Positions 1-13,192 of a stretch of 64,000 nt of DNA are shown piece after piece. The stretch lies in assembly GCA_014338405.1 (NCBI GenBank), contig JTDE01000986.1:27660-91659 (forward strand), read 5' to 3'. How positions within the stretch are numbered: position 1 is the stretch's first letter; each line of letters begins with the position of its first letter. A program made the position numbers and the translations under genes. The notes beneath the pieces were generated by a model that worked only from the letters and a program-made list of their open reading frames with translations, was not told the DNA's origin and did not search any database. The DNA is from Paragonimus skrjabini miyazakii. Its lineage: Eukaryota > Platyhelminthes > Trematoda > Plagiorchiida > Troglotrematidae.

Positions 1-1
1 A

Positions 2-247
2 TCAAAGAAAAGTATACCAACCTACACGGCCAACCGCCTTCGAAGATGGGCAACGGCTCTGCTGAACTACGACTTCGACATCAGTTATACGCCAACAAAG
101 AACACTGGACAGGCAGATGCTCTCTCTTGCTTGATTGGCTCGCGGACGCCGAATCCAGAAGAAACCTTAATTGCTGCGGTGTACTTCGAAACAGAGATCA
201 ATCAAGTGTTCTCTGAAGTCATCCGGACACTCCAGGTCACGGCCTAG
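2..247 (+). pseudogene. Ty3/Gypsy pol fragment, C-terminal RNase H
   Basis: Reading frame 2 is open from the window edge to a TAG at 245-247. It carries the typical end of a Gypsy RNase H domain: IPTYTANRLRRWA, then a LLNYDFDISY stretch, then GQADALS followed by a leucine-isoleucine pair, where active copies usually have ADALSRL. RNase H removes the RNA strand during reverse transcription of the element. The frame stops soon after the domain, and no integrase zinc finger or core follows, so this is a truncated remnant. The left part lies outside the window. The match is closest to K02A2.6/CsRn1-like elements common in flukes; that subclass is inference. Confidence 0.82.
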
Positions 248-3200
248 GTGGTTGCTGAAGCAACTCTACGAGACCGGCATTGCAGTTTGTGATTTTCTAT
301 AAATACAGTCCAGTTTCTCATGTAAATTTGCAAAGCGTCTGACGGCTGAATACATTACCTATCGGGAGTCTGCTTTGTCCGTGTTCTCATTGGTTCTTGT
401 CGTTCGCGGATTTGGGGTCCAATCGGAAGGGGTTTCTATCGGCGTTACGCATTCACCGGTGTTTGTAGCAGTTACTCGCGTTCGTGTTCAGTAGGATTTG
501 GTCATAACACTATGAATATTGTGCACAGGGCTAGACACACAGCTAGGCAGATATAACCTTTGAAGAAAACATATGGGTATATAAGGCTCATCCCTTTAAT
601 TATTAGGGAGTAAAATGTTACGTCGAGTTCACCACGTTATATGTCCGTTTGAAAGTTGCAATACGTTGTAAACGGCATCGGTGAAACCACTTGACGTATG
701 GGTGATTTCAGAAGGATATGGAACAAAGTGCAATGTAAATGTTGAATGAATACAGCAAGTGCATTTATAAGGAGGGTTGGAACAAAATAAAGAGATGCAA
801 CCCGTGGGTTTTTGGTGGATTGTGGGGTGGAATCCTGTGAATATCGGTGTAGTGATCTACAGAATGGAAACACTGCGTAATCCACGGGACACTATAGCTG
901 AATTACGTCCGCCAGCGCGCGAGAGACCCAGATAAGTTGTATTCACGTTTGTGGACGGTCTGGTTGTCTTGTCATCTCCGGCGAAGAAAATGGGTTGAAT
1001 CGTGTGTCGTGGGCTAATGTCCGAAATTACGTTGGTTGTGTGTGCTGTTGTGTCCGGCTGCATACGTGTGTGTGTGCGTGCATGAGACATTAATTGTAGT
1101 GGTGTCGACAAACTGTGGTTTGTTCAAAACAATTGCAGGCGCATGTTAGGGAGAGCCGCTCAACGGTGGATGTGTGGATGTTGAATCGTGGCCGCATACT
1201 ACAAGGAGACGGTCTGGATATATAACCCTGAAAACACCACAGCTTGATGCTACGGGCTAACAGTTTGCAGCTGAAGACACGTTTACCCACCATTCAGAGC
1301 AGTCACGCTGGCTTTTTCAAACGAAACTTTCGTGCACCACTGCGATCCAAAATGAACGTCTGAGCTACCATCCACGTCGTAAGTATCTGGTATCCTCCGG
1401 CTTTTCAGTAATGTTCTTGCATCCAGTGGTAGATCAGGCAGCAGCGGATGCAGCTTACTGTTCCTACCCGTCGTCGCCGTCAGCCATATTATTCACGACA
1501 GAAATACGATGGATTACCTCAGTCGCCACCCGTTCAAGATCTATAAAATTTGCTGAAAATCGTGTTGCCACAAGCATAACCGGGATTTGTTAATACAAAC
1601 CGGGTGCGACACCGCGTTCAACGATAAATCAGGCGACGATGTCCTTGGAAGGCCAACAGTTTTGTGAGCCTCATGGGGCACAGAAAGACTACATACCATT
1701 TTCACTTTTCCGCCATAGTTGTCCTCCATAACGTTTTTTTCAGTACACATTATATTTGTCAAGGTGCTTAATAATAGAGCGGGGGCCTCACGTAATTTGT
1801 TTATTTACGTGAAACCTGCAAACATGCGGAGGGCTTTCATTCACTTCATGAACGTCTTCTTCTTGTAAAACCGGACCAATACCCAACGTTCTCACCATGG
1901 CAAGATGATACATACCTGACTTGAAGAAGTTTATTGGTCACTTCAGTGGTCAATTTACCATGCTGCGAGGTGGTTTAAAACGAATTTACCATTTATGTTA
2001 ATTTTACAGCTTTTAGTCTATAGTTCACAACCCTTCGTCAATGATCACTGCTTACAAATAACTACGTACATCTAAACGATCGGTATAAATTTTATATGCC
2101 ACCTGTACAATTTTTGGTGGAAAGTCTAACTTCTGTAGAGAGATCCTCATGAAACAACCTGGGGATGCTCAAACTATTCACTATACTGCCTTATATTAAT
2201 ACGTCGTCTGCACCACCCCACAATTTTCACGGTCATTCGAATAAACATTATCTAATGAAAGTTTCAACGTTGCAGGCAGAGTAAAGATTTGGTCAAAGTT
2301 GTTCAAGAGATGTTTCGTCCTTAGTCCCCGAGTGGTATTTTAGTGTTCATTCAGGCCTACTCGCTAAAATCAGAAAAAAATTTATAGGCAAAAACAGAAG
2401 GTATCGTTTTTAATCGAAATTTTTTAACGGTTAACAGCGATTAAGAACGTGTTGAGAAGTCGTCCGCATTCCGTTAATTCACACCACTTTGTAACAATTT
2501 TCAGCGCGCCATGTGGATATTTTCTGCCATCGTACTCCATCGCTGCGTTGAAGATGAGCGATAGTGTACTGAAAAAGTCGCGTGGTTGTTTGCGTTCTAA
2601 CATTTGTCGTCAATTCCAATCAGCCCACAAGGATTGTCCAGTATGCAACCCTAAGCCAACCATTGTTGGTGCTGTGAAGAGGGCGCAGGCGATTTCTTCA
2701 TTTCTGCAGCATTATTTTGGGGGTGACAATTGCGATGCTCGCTAAGGAATTTAAGCGAAAGTCTTCTTAAGACAGCTTCCTGACTCACGGAAAATTCTAA
2801 GGAAAACTCTTTGTTCAACGTGAAGTCTACTGAATCTGTTCTGGAGTCTTACATTTTAGCAGTACCCTCAGTAGTGACAACAGAAAGCATCTCAATGATA
2901 CTAGAAGCAGGTTAGTGTACGTTTCATCTGGCACTGCTACGCTTATCCTTTGAGGCAACGATGTCTTTCCAATTTTTGGGGGGACATCCATGGAAAGTGC
3001 TCACCTGAAGGTTGTTGAAGCTCTTTTGTCTTCGATATTCACTAGGTTGTGCTACATCATTCAAAGGAACTGATGCCTAGACCCTTTTTGGTACAACTAC
3101 GCCGTTAGGAACCCTACAGGAGTCGGGTTCTATATTCACTGAGGATGGGGAATGCATATACTCTGGCTTGAATAAGTTTTTCCACCAAGCTGTACGTTTC

Positions 3201-4015
3201 CTATGGACGGAAAAATTGACCGTTCTCCGGCAGTAGCCACACATCTGTGGCGTTATTTTTAATGACTCATTTGTACGACTGTGGTCTATCCTCGAAAAGT
3301 TAACTGTGCCATAGGCACTAGCCTTCGCGGCAAGATTGGTCTGCGGTCTGCTTAAAACGGCCGACGTCACAAAATACATGAATTGTGACATCGATGGCTT
3401 GACGACTATATTAAATGACGACTTATTGCTGTCAACGTATGATTGCCATGTGCACGTGATTAATAGTTGTGTCATTGGCGGCCTAATTGCGCCAGTTTTT
3501 CCGGCAGGTGAGAATCCGCACTAGTTGGCACTCCTGTTAAAAAAGCACCGCGAAAAATAGTGTTTGTACCCAGTGACTATTGCTTACAAACAAACATCGA
3601 CTACATAACCCAACTTCAGCAAAAACGTCACGTTTGTCAACCCCCTTTCGAATAATTAGATATACATTATAAGTTATTTTCTGCCTGACTAGTTGGACAT
3701 GGTTCGCCCTGAAACGAAGAAACGGTTGACGTATTCATGGAACGCTGACCTAATCAAACGAGCAGTTTTTCTATTATCCTCTAAAATGGAGCAGCTTGAT
3801 AGTAGGATCATCAGGATAGAAAGGTACATGACTGTTGATTTTCCAGAAAATCGCCTATCCACGAGAGACTTCGGCCATTAGAAGGCTAAGATACTCAAGC
3901 AGCTTTCACTGAGCGTCACATTTATGCCGTTAAAACGGAGTATTGGACGTTGTAACTTATGGACATTTCAAATCTCTTGGCTTCTGTTCACTCACGTTGT
4001 TGAACAAAGTGGTGT
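248..4015. other. No supported gene; unassigned intergenic DNA
   Basis: Open frames here are short, overlap on both strands and match no family I recognise. The only one worth naming is a plus-strand frame from ATG 2554 to 2745 (63 codons) containing a C-x2-C pair (CPVCNPK) in a basic context. It has no visible homologue and is likely chance. No tRNA, tandem array or clear transposon domain is seen. Confidence 0.5.
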
Positions 4016-5779
4016 ATGCATTCTGTTTACTACACAGAACCAGTATCGGAGCTTACGTTCAGTTTCCACTACGCTAGCCAGCCGCGTGTGGATGTTTGGT
4101 TGTACGGGCTGCTTGATTTTCAATCGCCGCTCCTGGTTTCGTCGTACAAGGAGACTATACTCGAGTTCGTGCGATCTCCAAGTTTGCCCGCCTCACAAAG
4201 TTCTTGCATATAATGGAGAGGATGCGTATATAGCTATCAAGTGACGACGAAGTAGTAGATGAAGCATGGGCAACATTCGTTACGTCATCAGCAAACAAAA
4301 AAGGGTAGTTTGTCAATGAAAGCACAATGTGCGGTGACAGGAAACTTAACAACGCCGTGTTGGTGGACGGATTACTGGCCTTGACAACCACTGTGACCGA
4401 ACAAAGCGTTCGTAAGCAGTGTTTTGTTGCACCCTCTGAGTTTCAGTAAGATGATCCTATTCAATTGTATATATATTATTGCTCCCATTTGTAAGCAACC
4501 ACTTGCTGGGTAGACGGTGGAAGTATTAATTGTAAAAGTACAGTTTTACCTTTCGAAGGAAATGTCGTGGGCTGTCCATTTGTGCAAGCAAGAAAGGTTT
4601 CAAAATATAAATCTGCCTGAAGTCTCAACGTTGTTGCCAGTACATATACCACATTTTTGGCTATAATTATTTCATTTAGATTCCCCCAACTTGTTGAATT
4701 TGATGACGAATCTGTTGACACTATGCACAACCCGTGGATACGCACCGTGGCCAGTATTGGTCTTTACGAAGCACCGCGGATTGCACTAAGGTGGCAAGAT
4801 AGCTCTTTCTGGTCCAAAAGAATACATCTTTTTAAAGTCACCTAATTTGGCAAATGACTTAAACTTTACATGTGACTAACAACGTATTCCGTTTGACGCC
4901 ATGGACATGATGGGGCACGGTGTCAATTGCAGAAGTTAAAATAAATTTCCGTTGGACAACACTCGTATACAACCCATTGCCCGCTTGAAGTGTAATTATG
5001 AGATGGAAGAAAAACAAAAACGAAGGGTGCACTCTGCTGACAGTGATTGTTGGCCACTATCACCCCTACAATAGAGCATGTCGGACGTATTAACATCTCC
5101 AAGACAATGAGCACTTGGTTTCTTGAAAAACCTGACTGTTTTTACGAACCGTACAGCCTCGAGGCGTGTGAATTTCAGCTGCAAATAGGAAGCTGCTTGG
5201 CTTCACAATCCTGAGTCCGCCAGTAGCCAGCCGTGACGCACATTCTGCGAACAAAACGGGTGAGGAAACGAGAGAATGGAAAATTAAAATCATTACAAAT
5301 GACTAGCTATCTTTACTAGAGACAGTCAACAACCACCCTTTACAAAATATCAAGATTCATGCGGCGCTTCACAAACTAGTATTCGAAATGTGTGCCTTAC
5401 TAACGCAATCAGCAACTGCGGACGAGTCAGCCGACCAATATTTTTCCGTGCGTTTCCCTATGCGGACGGTGGAAGATGTACATTTACTGAATATGAAATT
5501 AGAAAATGGTGGTGGATGTTTGAAGCTGGAATGCTTGCGTTTTCTGATTGTATTACTCCGCAACTTAAGTTTTCGATTAATACTGGAGGTACATCGTTAG
5601 ATGAGTGCACCAATGATGTTATAGGAACAGCACTAACAGATGGTGTTGTCCGAAGCATAAACTGGGGTGAGTGAACAGTCGCCTGCCAGCTGCCTTTTCA
5701 CTGCTAGTGTCTTTCAATGTCGGTGTGCAAAATGATGAATAGTCATCATTTTTTCACTGCAGAAGCCGTTATAAAATAG
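4016..5779 (+). CDS. Tentative four-exon gene of unknown function
   Basis: I do not recognise this protein. Four pieces join in phase: 4016-4143 (ATG at 4016, in-frame TGA at 4001; donor GTACAA, phase 2), 4680-4790 (acceptor TTTCATTTAG; weak donor GTGGCA, phase 2), 5380-5666 (acceptor CTAG; good donor GTGAGT, phase 1) and 5763-5779 (acceptor TTTTTTCACTGCAG; stop TAG). The spliced frame is 543 nt, 180 residues plus stop. The third exon is rich in aromatic residues and cysteine (for example RKWWWMF and DCITPQLKF). No signal peptide or membrane segment is obvious. An alternative first acceptor ends at 4037. Many random frames of similar length exist nearby and two splice sites are weak, so this may be chance. 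Confidence 0.27.
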
Positions 5780-8132
5780 GCGTATTCGTGTGCGTCATAT
5801 GGATGTGAAAGAGACAACGCAAATATGAGTTTAGAGGACAAGGTTGAAGACAAATAGAGAAGACGACTGAGCCATTGATGATGCACTGACATTTTGATCA
5901 GTAACTCACATGTTAAGTATGCCCTACATGTTTTTTATGCTAGGTGTTCATGTTTATGTACATTTCTGAATTTGCGAAGAAAATTAATATTGTGTTGTCC
6001 GTATGGTGCAATAATAGGTGCCCTCCATATGTAGTTGGGCTCCTCAGACAGAGATAAAGCGGTATCGAATAAGATAGCTTAAAAGGGCTGCGCGCAGTTT
6101 TGCCGACCGTTTCCGTAGTGTCGCAGGTGTGTACAGTTGGTGCACTCAGGGACCACTCGAAGAATACTTAAAGATCACTCACAGAATGGTCGTGCTTCTG
6201 TGGTTACCTTTTCCAACAGTTCCCCTTTCATTTACCCCAAACTTGCGTTATTACACGGGCTTTCGCCTACAACTTATGATTGGGCTGATCGTAAAAACTT
6301 AACATTATAGTCCACTGATCACAATTATATCATCTACAAGCGAATCGTGAATGAAAACCCGGTATAACAGAGGTTTAGCCTCAACTACTCAGTTCAATTT
6401 AATTTTATATTCAAGATGTGCGCACTGAATTACACGCCATCTAGTGCAGAGGCGGATACAGAGACCTATTTATAAAATGCACCTATCTGTATACCGGAGG
6501 CTACAGTTACAGGTGTCGGCCGTATGCAAGCACCAGAAGCCTGTGACGGTTCAGTTTCGCGCTCATGTATTCTGTCAGTATGATACACCTTCCTTTTGAG
6601 CCGTGCCTACCTTTTACTTAATCGCTGGCCTCAGTAACTTAAAGATTATGTACTCTTCGTCGAAAAACTACAAGCTTCTTTGATAGATTTTGGAAAATCT
6701 CCGCAATAGAACCGAAGAGTTAGACGTAAGATATGTATTAAGGCGTTTAAAACCTACAAAGGTCACTGCAGTTCATGGAGAGTTTGAGTGAACCTTTGGG
6801 CGCCACTGAGTTTCAAAATCTATCCCATTGTTACTTCCCGGCAACACAACCTGCACGTAAACCACGGTCAAAACATGCGCTGCTGACTGAAATACCAGCC
6901 TCCTAAGTATTACTCTTTCGTTCCCGCAAGTTACAGGTGAATACATGCTTTTCATATTCGAACATCAGGGCGCCTGGCTTCGCAAGTTTCTTTGCGGAGC
7001 TCCCAAAGGTTTTTGGTTACCAACGTCATCAACAGAACAGTAACCTGATGAGCAGTAGGGAATTTTGACTTCATACAGATTGAAAATCATCCACAATTGA
7101 TCGCAGGTTTCGTATTCTCATAGACATCCCAATCCGCCCTCTTCGAAAAGAAGCGCCAGATTCGAGTTTCGCTCTTATTAGAGCACGTCGGCAGTGCATA
7201 CCCTTGTCACAACCGAGATTTGAAATCCGGCCACGCTTTCACGGGGCAACCATGTTGATAATCGCGCTGCTGACCTCACGTTAGGCGTGGCCGAACTGTT
7301 ATTTAGTAATGCTTAACCAATTATGCTGGTGAGTAGCGATCAGGTTGTCCAATCGCCTCGAGGAGAGACAAGGGAACCGCTCAGTTAAGTCCAAACGCTG
7401 ATCCCTCGACTAGGATTCCTCACTTATTTGTACTCACAAAAATCATTAACTTGTTGGGCGGTATTTTGAATAACGAGTAGTGGTGGTAAACTCGTCTTAA
7501 GAGGATAAACGTCCCGATAGGCCGTGGAAGTGAAGAATCTCTTCGGATTATCGTCGCAGCACTGGGCGCCCTCAGAAACTCACTGGTGCAAGAATCTGGA
7601 CAATTTCTGGTTGAAGCCGTTTCGTCCTGGAAACTGAACTAGACTAAGCTCATTTTTTACATTCACCTTTCTACGTATCTGCGGCTTAATCTCGGTGTCA
7701 CCATTTGTATTTCTCTTGAACGAAGATGTGTATATTGCAAATCAAAATAAACGATATGACAGTTGCAACAATGCACAATGAGACCGAAACACGAATCTAG
7801 TGTTTTTTTCGAAAGGTGCTGACCGGAAATTCCATGGGAATGCGACAGCTGCGATCAATTGTCGGTGAGGTGCAATCTATATGAACACCTCACAGACTCT
7901 TATCATTTCAGAAGTTCACATGGTCGGCGACTTCAGCGATTTATTCACGGTTTCGAGTTTGGGGACACAATTAACCCGGACCCAGTCAGTTTGCCCGTTT
8001 CAATGTCGGCGGTTTTCTGTTGACCTAAACGGCAGTCATTGTAAACAGGGTGTAACACCGCTCTTAAGAGTTACAGAGACTAAAGAGAACAGAGTGAAAC
8101 ACTGATTTAGCAAAACAGAGTAAAATACTAAT
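5780..8132. other. No supported gene
   Basis: This stretch has no long open frame, no recognisable transposon domain and no tandem array that I can see. It would hold the 3'UTR of the 4.0-5.8 kb model if that model is real. Confidence 0.5.
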
Positions 8133-8567
8133 CTAAGAACTTAAATGAGTGAAAATGTAATAACATTTTGAGACGGTCCCTAGGAGAACGGCTAACAACC
8201 TCCAATGGAAGGTCGTTCCAGTGATTGATAATTCTATAAGAGAAGAACTGTCGCTTAATGAAGGTCCGGGGTCGAAGCTTAGAGAGCTGTTATCAACTAG
8301 TGTGGTAAAGAACTGGTGCACGAGTCCTGTGCTGAAGAAGAAGTGCGTGAGGATTAATTCGCCGCGGAGTCTTCGAAATTCAAGTGAATGAAGATCAAGA
8401 GCTTCTAGACGAGACTCGTAAGAGAAATACCGCGGGACAGTGAGCATTTTGGTGGCTATTCGCTGAACACGCTTGATGGCGAGTATGTCCTTCTTCAAGC
8501 CGGTGTATACGACTTGATCAGCCAACAACCAAGTTTTACTGCAGTTGTTCCAGGATTGCCTAAACAC
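8133..8567 (-). pseudogene. CR1/Jockey-like non-LTR retrotransposon, ORF2 C-terminal fragment
   Basis: The minus-strand frame of 144 codons reads VVYTGLKKDILAIKRVQRIA, then a LEALDLHSLEFRRLRGELI block and a final FHWRLLAVLLG region. This matches the thumb and C-terminal region of CR1/Jockey-like reverse transcriptases, usually V.TG..KDI..IE.VQRRATK, LEALDLYPLEYRRLRGDLI and W..LP..V. The catalytic palm is not present upstream, so this is a 5'-truncated insertion, the usual outcome of target-primed reverse transcription. The same motif pair (VVYTGLKNDI, CVQRAAIK) recurs in the plus-strand copy near 16.7 kb, so the two are related families. Confidence 0.8.
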
Positions 8568-9179
8568 GCATTGTTACTGTGTCTTGGGATGCGAGGCATC
8601 TCGGCTCATGAGGCGTCCGAGCTCACCAAAGATACAGCTATTTTACGTCATTTCTTATCTGCCGTTTAGAAGACATTTTTATTTGCCAAGGAGCACTTTA
8701 AATAACTATTTCGATCTAATCGACAGCTATTTAATTCGCATGTACAGAAGGTTGTGTGGCGCAAACAGAATCCCTGTAACCGTGTGGGACGACCGTTGTT
8801 TACTTTCTCGCATGCGGACTGCCACTATCGGTAGTTGTCAGTAGGTTTTTCAATTTATCGCCTGCCTGTCCGCATCCTCTAGATTCCCACCTCAATGTTT
8901 CCCAAGTTTAACGAATTGTATAGGCAAGATATTGAAGACATGTCTGAGTAAGCCAGTTGCAGTATATATATTTATATTACACTTTCAGTCTATCGCCAAT
9001 GTAGGAACCTGGCTGTTCGCCAAGTACCACTTCATAGTCATACACGGAAAGGGCAATCCCGTGAACCAACCCGTCAAACTGTTCCCCAACCCATATCACA
9101 CGTAAGAGTTGCATATAGTTCAATATACTTGGACTTATCATCAAACATTTCTGATTCTGATCTATTCGAAGAAGGAAAT
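8568..9179. other. No supported gene
   Basis: Unassigned sequence between the CR1 fragment and the minisatellite. A 99-codon frame at 8545-8844 shows no family motif and overlaps the start of the CR1 remnant. Confidence 0.45.
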
Positions 9180-9740
9180 CGCTTGCTCCCGCTGACCTGG
9201 CCCATAAAGGTCTGAGTATGTAGTATGCGTTCATACTAGTAGCTTCTTCAACCTCATTCACTTAAGCTATGAATAACGTTTCCGAATGCAGTATGCGTTC
9301 ACACTAGTATCTGCTCTACCCGATTGACTCAAGTTATGATTGGTGCCTGAATATGCAGTATATGTTTACAGTAATAGCTGCTCCACCCGATTGACTCAGG
9401 CTATCAACAACGTCTCAGCATGCAGTATGCGTTCACACCAGGGGCGATACCAACCTGATTCACCTAGGCTATGCAGTACGTCTGGGGATGCATTGTAGGT
9501 TCCTAGTAGTAGATGATTCAACCGGATTCATCTAAGCTATGAATAACGTCTGAGTTTGCAGTACATGTTTACACTAGTAGCTGTACTATCCGACTGACTC
9601 AGGCTATCAACAACGTGTCAGAATGCAGTATGCGTTTACACTAGTACCTGCTCCGCTCACTTGATTTAAGTTGTGATCGGCGTCTGAGTATGCAGTATAT
9701 GTCCACACTAGTAGTTGCTCCTTCCGAACCACTTTCACCG
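9180..9740. repeat. 67-68 bp minisatellite, about eight diverged units
   Basis: The landmark GCAGTATGCGTT or a variant begins at about 9221, 9289, 9356, 9423, 9491, 9559, 9626 and 9693, a regular spacing of 67-68 bp. Each unit continues with CACTAGTAGCTGCTCC, then a CCGATTGACTCAGGCTAT-like block and AACGTCTGAGTATG. Units differ by point changes and one (around 9440-9500) is rearranged. A weaker partial unit seems to precede 9221. No coding function is evident. Confidence 0.9.
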
Positions 9741-12164
9741 TGAACAATTTGGAGAGCGAACACATGCGGGAAGAGGTGGAAAACCTGTATTTGAAGCGTC
9801 TGAGGTACATGGTAATCATCATCTTTGATTCAGTTGTTTGCCGTACTGATTGGAATACTGTTCTGCACCCCGATAGATATTTGGCGTTCTAAACATCATA
9901 GTGTGTCTGGCTGGGAGGTGTACCTCCTGGTGATCGGCATGCAGCCTGATTTAATCTGTTTCCGCACATTGTTCCGTATGAACACCATGCGACCTCAACC
10001 TAGTTGAAAACAATGCAGTAGAGTGAATCGAATTTACTTCTGAAGATTCTCAATGATACAGTGGGACATAATACCCTTTTCTTACGCCGTTCCATATACG
10101 CCGATGATGGGAACAGCCACATGATAGCGTCATTTCCAACCATTTCTAAGAGCAACGTTTAATCGACCAGTATCTACCTGAAATCTTACAAACAGGGAGA
10201 AACAGTATAAATATCGTATAGACAAGGAAGCTGGAAATGTTGTCTTGCATGTTTCACTGTCAGATGTGTTAGTGTTCTTGTTGAAATGCATTGCAACACT
10301 GTATGGTCGTATATTTCCATTTCGACCATATCTGTGAAACGCCGCCAAATGGGGCGCTCTCAGATTATAGGATGACGTATTTGATCTTGAGAATGGCAAT
10401 GATTGCAGTTATAAGACCCGAAAAAGTGAGCTAACGCCAATAACGGGTTACTTTCGTGAAAATGGTGGAAAAATTTTCATCACCAAACCAATACTTTTGG
10501 GACTTATTCGATGTATTTCAACTTTTCCATTGACGCCGCTTATCTATAATTGACATACTGTAAGTACATCAAAGAATATTTAAAAAGCGATGGTTCGCGC
10601 CAAAAGGACCGTTTTGCCTTTTGAACGATCTTCAGAGCGAATCACGTGAAACGGTTAAGTGCCGAAACAAGAAGGGACCGAGCACGGATCCGAGGAGATG
10701 GACAGCAATCTGACTGTCAAACCGAGCTCCAATATGTTGTGATATCACAGACCTCGTGCAACCGGTTATTACCAGAATGCTTCGAGACAGGGACACTACA
10801 CAAGTTTTGTAACATACAACCCGATCGCTTCTAATCTGATCCTCCGTTACACCTGCAGACAAACTCTGAGGCAACGCTAGGACAACGGGGAACAGCGTTC
10901 TTTTGATGTAGGAGGTCCAGCAACAATCCTGTAAGAGGAAACAACGCAAACAAGCGTGAGTTAACTATCCTGTGAGCCATGCACACGACTTACACAAACC
11001 AAAACAAAAACGGCGTAGACGAAACAGCTATACTCTCTGTCAAACAATCCAAATTCAACTCAGGAGCGTTTTGCTGGCTTCGAGCGCACATTACAGTATT
11101 GTATTTACGCACAAGCATGTCACAGTTTTGTAGGTTACGAGTATCAGGCAGACGAAGCCGGATGAGGGATCCTCACATTTGAAGCGCGAGAAGCTGTGGC
11201 AATTGTGTAGTTCGCCGATATGGTGTTTCAAGTTCGAAACAAGTTGGAAACAACCATTTAGCGCGGAAAGATATTTTTCAGATTTTTTCATGAAATGCCA
11301 AAATGCATATTACGGGACATATATATGGATTTCTTCAAGTAAACTGGTGGTCTTGCAATGGAAAAAATCAGGTATACCTAGAAATTGCCCATATTCGCAC
11401 TATTTTTGGAAAAAATATGTCGCCATTGTTTCGATATATGCAAAATGTTGGCTTTTCTGATCGACTTTACGTCCTGAAACTGCTTCCATTAAAATTTTCG
11501 CGGTGGAATACATCTTTCCATCTCACAGAAACGCTCAATTTCACGCGGTTTTGAAGATATAATAAAATTTGTAATTTTCGACCACGTTGTGTTCACATTG
11601 CGTTGTACACGAAATATCACAGGAATTCCTAACTAAAACTATGTCGCCACGGTTGTTGCTTAGTTACACATCAGAATTATATATTCAGCCTGTTTCCCCG
11701 ATACTATTTCCGATGGAAAACGGTCTTCGTTATCACCTGGTCGTTTCTACCTGCGGTGTGGTGCAAACATGCATAACACCTTCCACCCTATCATTGAAAA
11801 CCTGCGTATCGTTTTGTTTATTGCTTATTGATCATGCTTTAAGGTGGCTGGCCATGTGTACGCGAGTCAATGCCTGCTTATCTGACGGATAATGACCAAC
11901 TTTGATGCTCCTTTTTTATCTGACGAAAACGTTGATTCCCACTTCTTCCATTTCAGCTACTACACTTCTATATTCGGAACATAGATGCTTATGATTCCGA
12001 TGACTGCTGGTCCATGTTTTCGCCGGCTGCAGACTTCACTGACGGCTGCCAGTATGTTATCTCAGATGTTGCCGGAACTGACGGATATCTTTATAACTCA
12101 TCCTGTACGGTCCCAATACAAGTTTTTTGATATCTGCAGTGTTCAATTTTGCAACGTTGTTGGT
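9741..12164. other. No supported gene
   Basis: Only short, unrelated frames on both strands. I see no transposon domain or RNA gene. Confidence 0.5.
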
Positions 12165-12345
12165 AGCTTAAGTTAGCTGGACGGAGCAACTTATAACGTG
12201 ATCATATGCGGCATACTTGGGCGTTGATCATAGCTTAAGTGAACTGGACGGAGGAACTGATAACGTGAATGTGTGCGGCACACTTAGGCGTTCATCATAG
12301 CTTAAGTCAACGAAGCAGCTACCAATGTCAGCGCAGTACGCATGA
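12165..12345. repeat. Short 67-bp tandem array, inverted relative of the 9.2-kb minisatellite
   Basis: AGCTTAAGT occurs at 12165, 12232 and 12299, exactly 67 bp apart, giving two full units and a decayed third. The reverse complement of a unit aligns with the 9.2-kb unit: both run CTATGA, TAACG or GAACG, then a GTTCAC or ATTCAC block and end TTCACTTAAG. The two arrays therefore appear to be one family in opposite orientation about 2.5 kb apart. Confidence 0.78.
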
Positions 12346-12533
12346 ATCGGAATGACAAACGCGTGCAAAAATGTCGATGTATATTACATAATTTGTAATA
12401 ACTCAGTGTGAGACAAGGTGAACGGCAGTTTGCCAATCATTTTTCTAGGATCTCGCTTTCGCCAAATGATCTCCTGAAGGTGTGGCTGGAACTGTCGTTC
12501 GTTTGATCCAGATATAGAATGAAAATGCTTCTT

Positions 12534-13192
12534 NNNNNNNNNNNNNNNNNNNNNNNNNNNNNNNNNNNNNNNNNNNNNNNNNNNNNNNNNNNNNNNNNNN
12601 NNNNNNNNNNNNNNNNNNNNNNNNNNNNNNNNNNNNNNNNNNNNNNNNNNNNNNNNNNNNNNNNNNNNNNNNNNNNNNNNNNNNNNNNNNNNNNNNNNNN
12701 NNNNNNNNNNNNNNNNNNNNNNNNNNNNNNNNNNNNNNNNNNNNNNNNNNNNNNNNNNNNNNNNNNNNNNNNNNNNNNNNNNNNNNNNNNNNNNNNNNNN
12801 NNNNNNNNNNNNNNNNNNNNNNNNNNNNNNNNNNNNNNNNNNNNNNNNNNNNNNNNNNNNNNNNNNNNNNNNNNNNNNNNNNNNNNNNNNNNNNNNNNNN
12901 NNNNNNNNNNNNNNNNNNNNNNNNNNNNNNNNNNNNNNNNNNNNNNNNNNNNNNNNNNNNNNNNNNNNNNNNNNNNNNNNNNNNNNNNNNNNNNNNNNNN
13001 NNNNNNNNNNNNNNNNNNNNNNNNNNNNNNNNNNNNNNNNNNNNNNNNNNNNNNNNNNNNNNNNNNNNNNNNNNNNNNNNNNNNNNNNNNNNNNNNNNNN
13101 NNNNNNNNNNNNNNNNNNNNNNNNNNNNNNNNNNNNNNNNNNNNNNNNNNNNNNNNNNNNNNNNNNNNNNNNNNNNNNNNNNNNNNNNNNNN
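12534..13192. other. Assembly gap (659 N)
   Basis: The bases are all N. Open frames calculated through this block are artefacts. Sequence just left of the gap does not obviously continue into the CR1 tail to its right, so the gap may hide the body of that element. Confidence 1.

Noticed and set aside
9180..9740. Regular repeats as a CRISPR array
   Set aside because: Units of 67-68 bp are continuous diverged tandem copies with no unique spacers, and the surrounding genome is eukaryotic.
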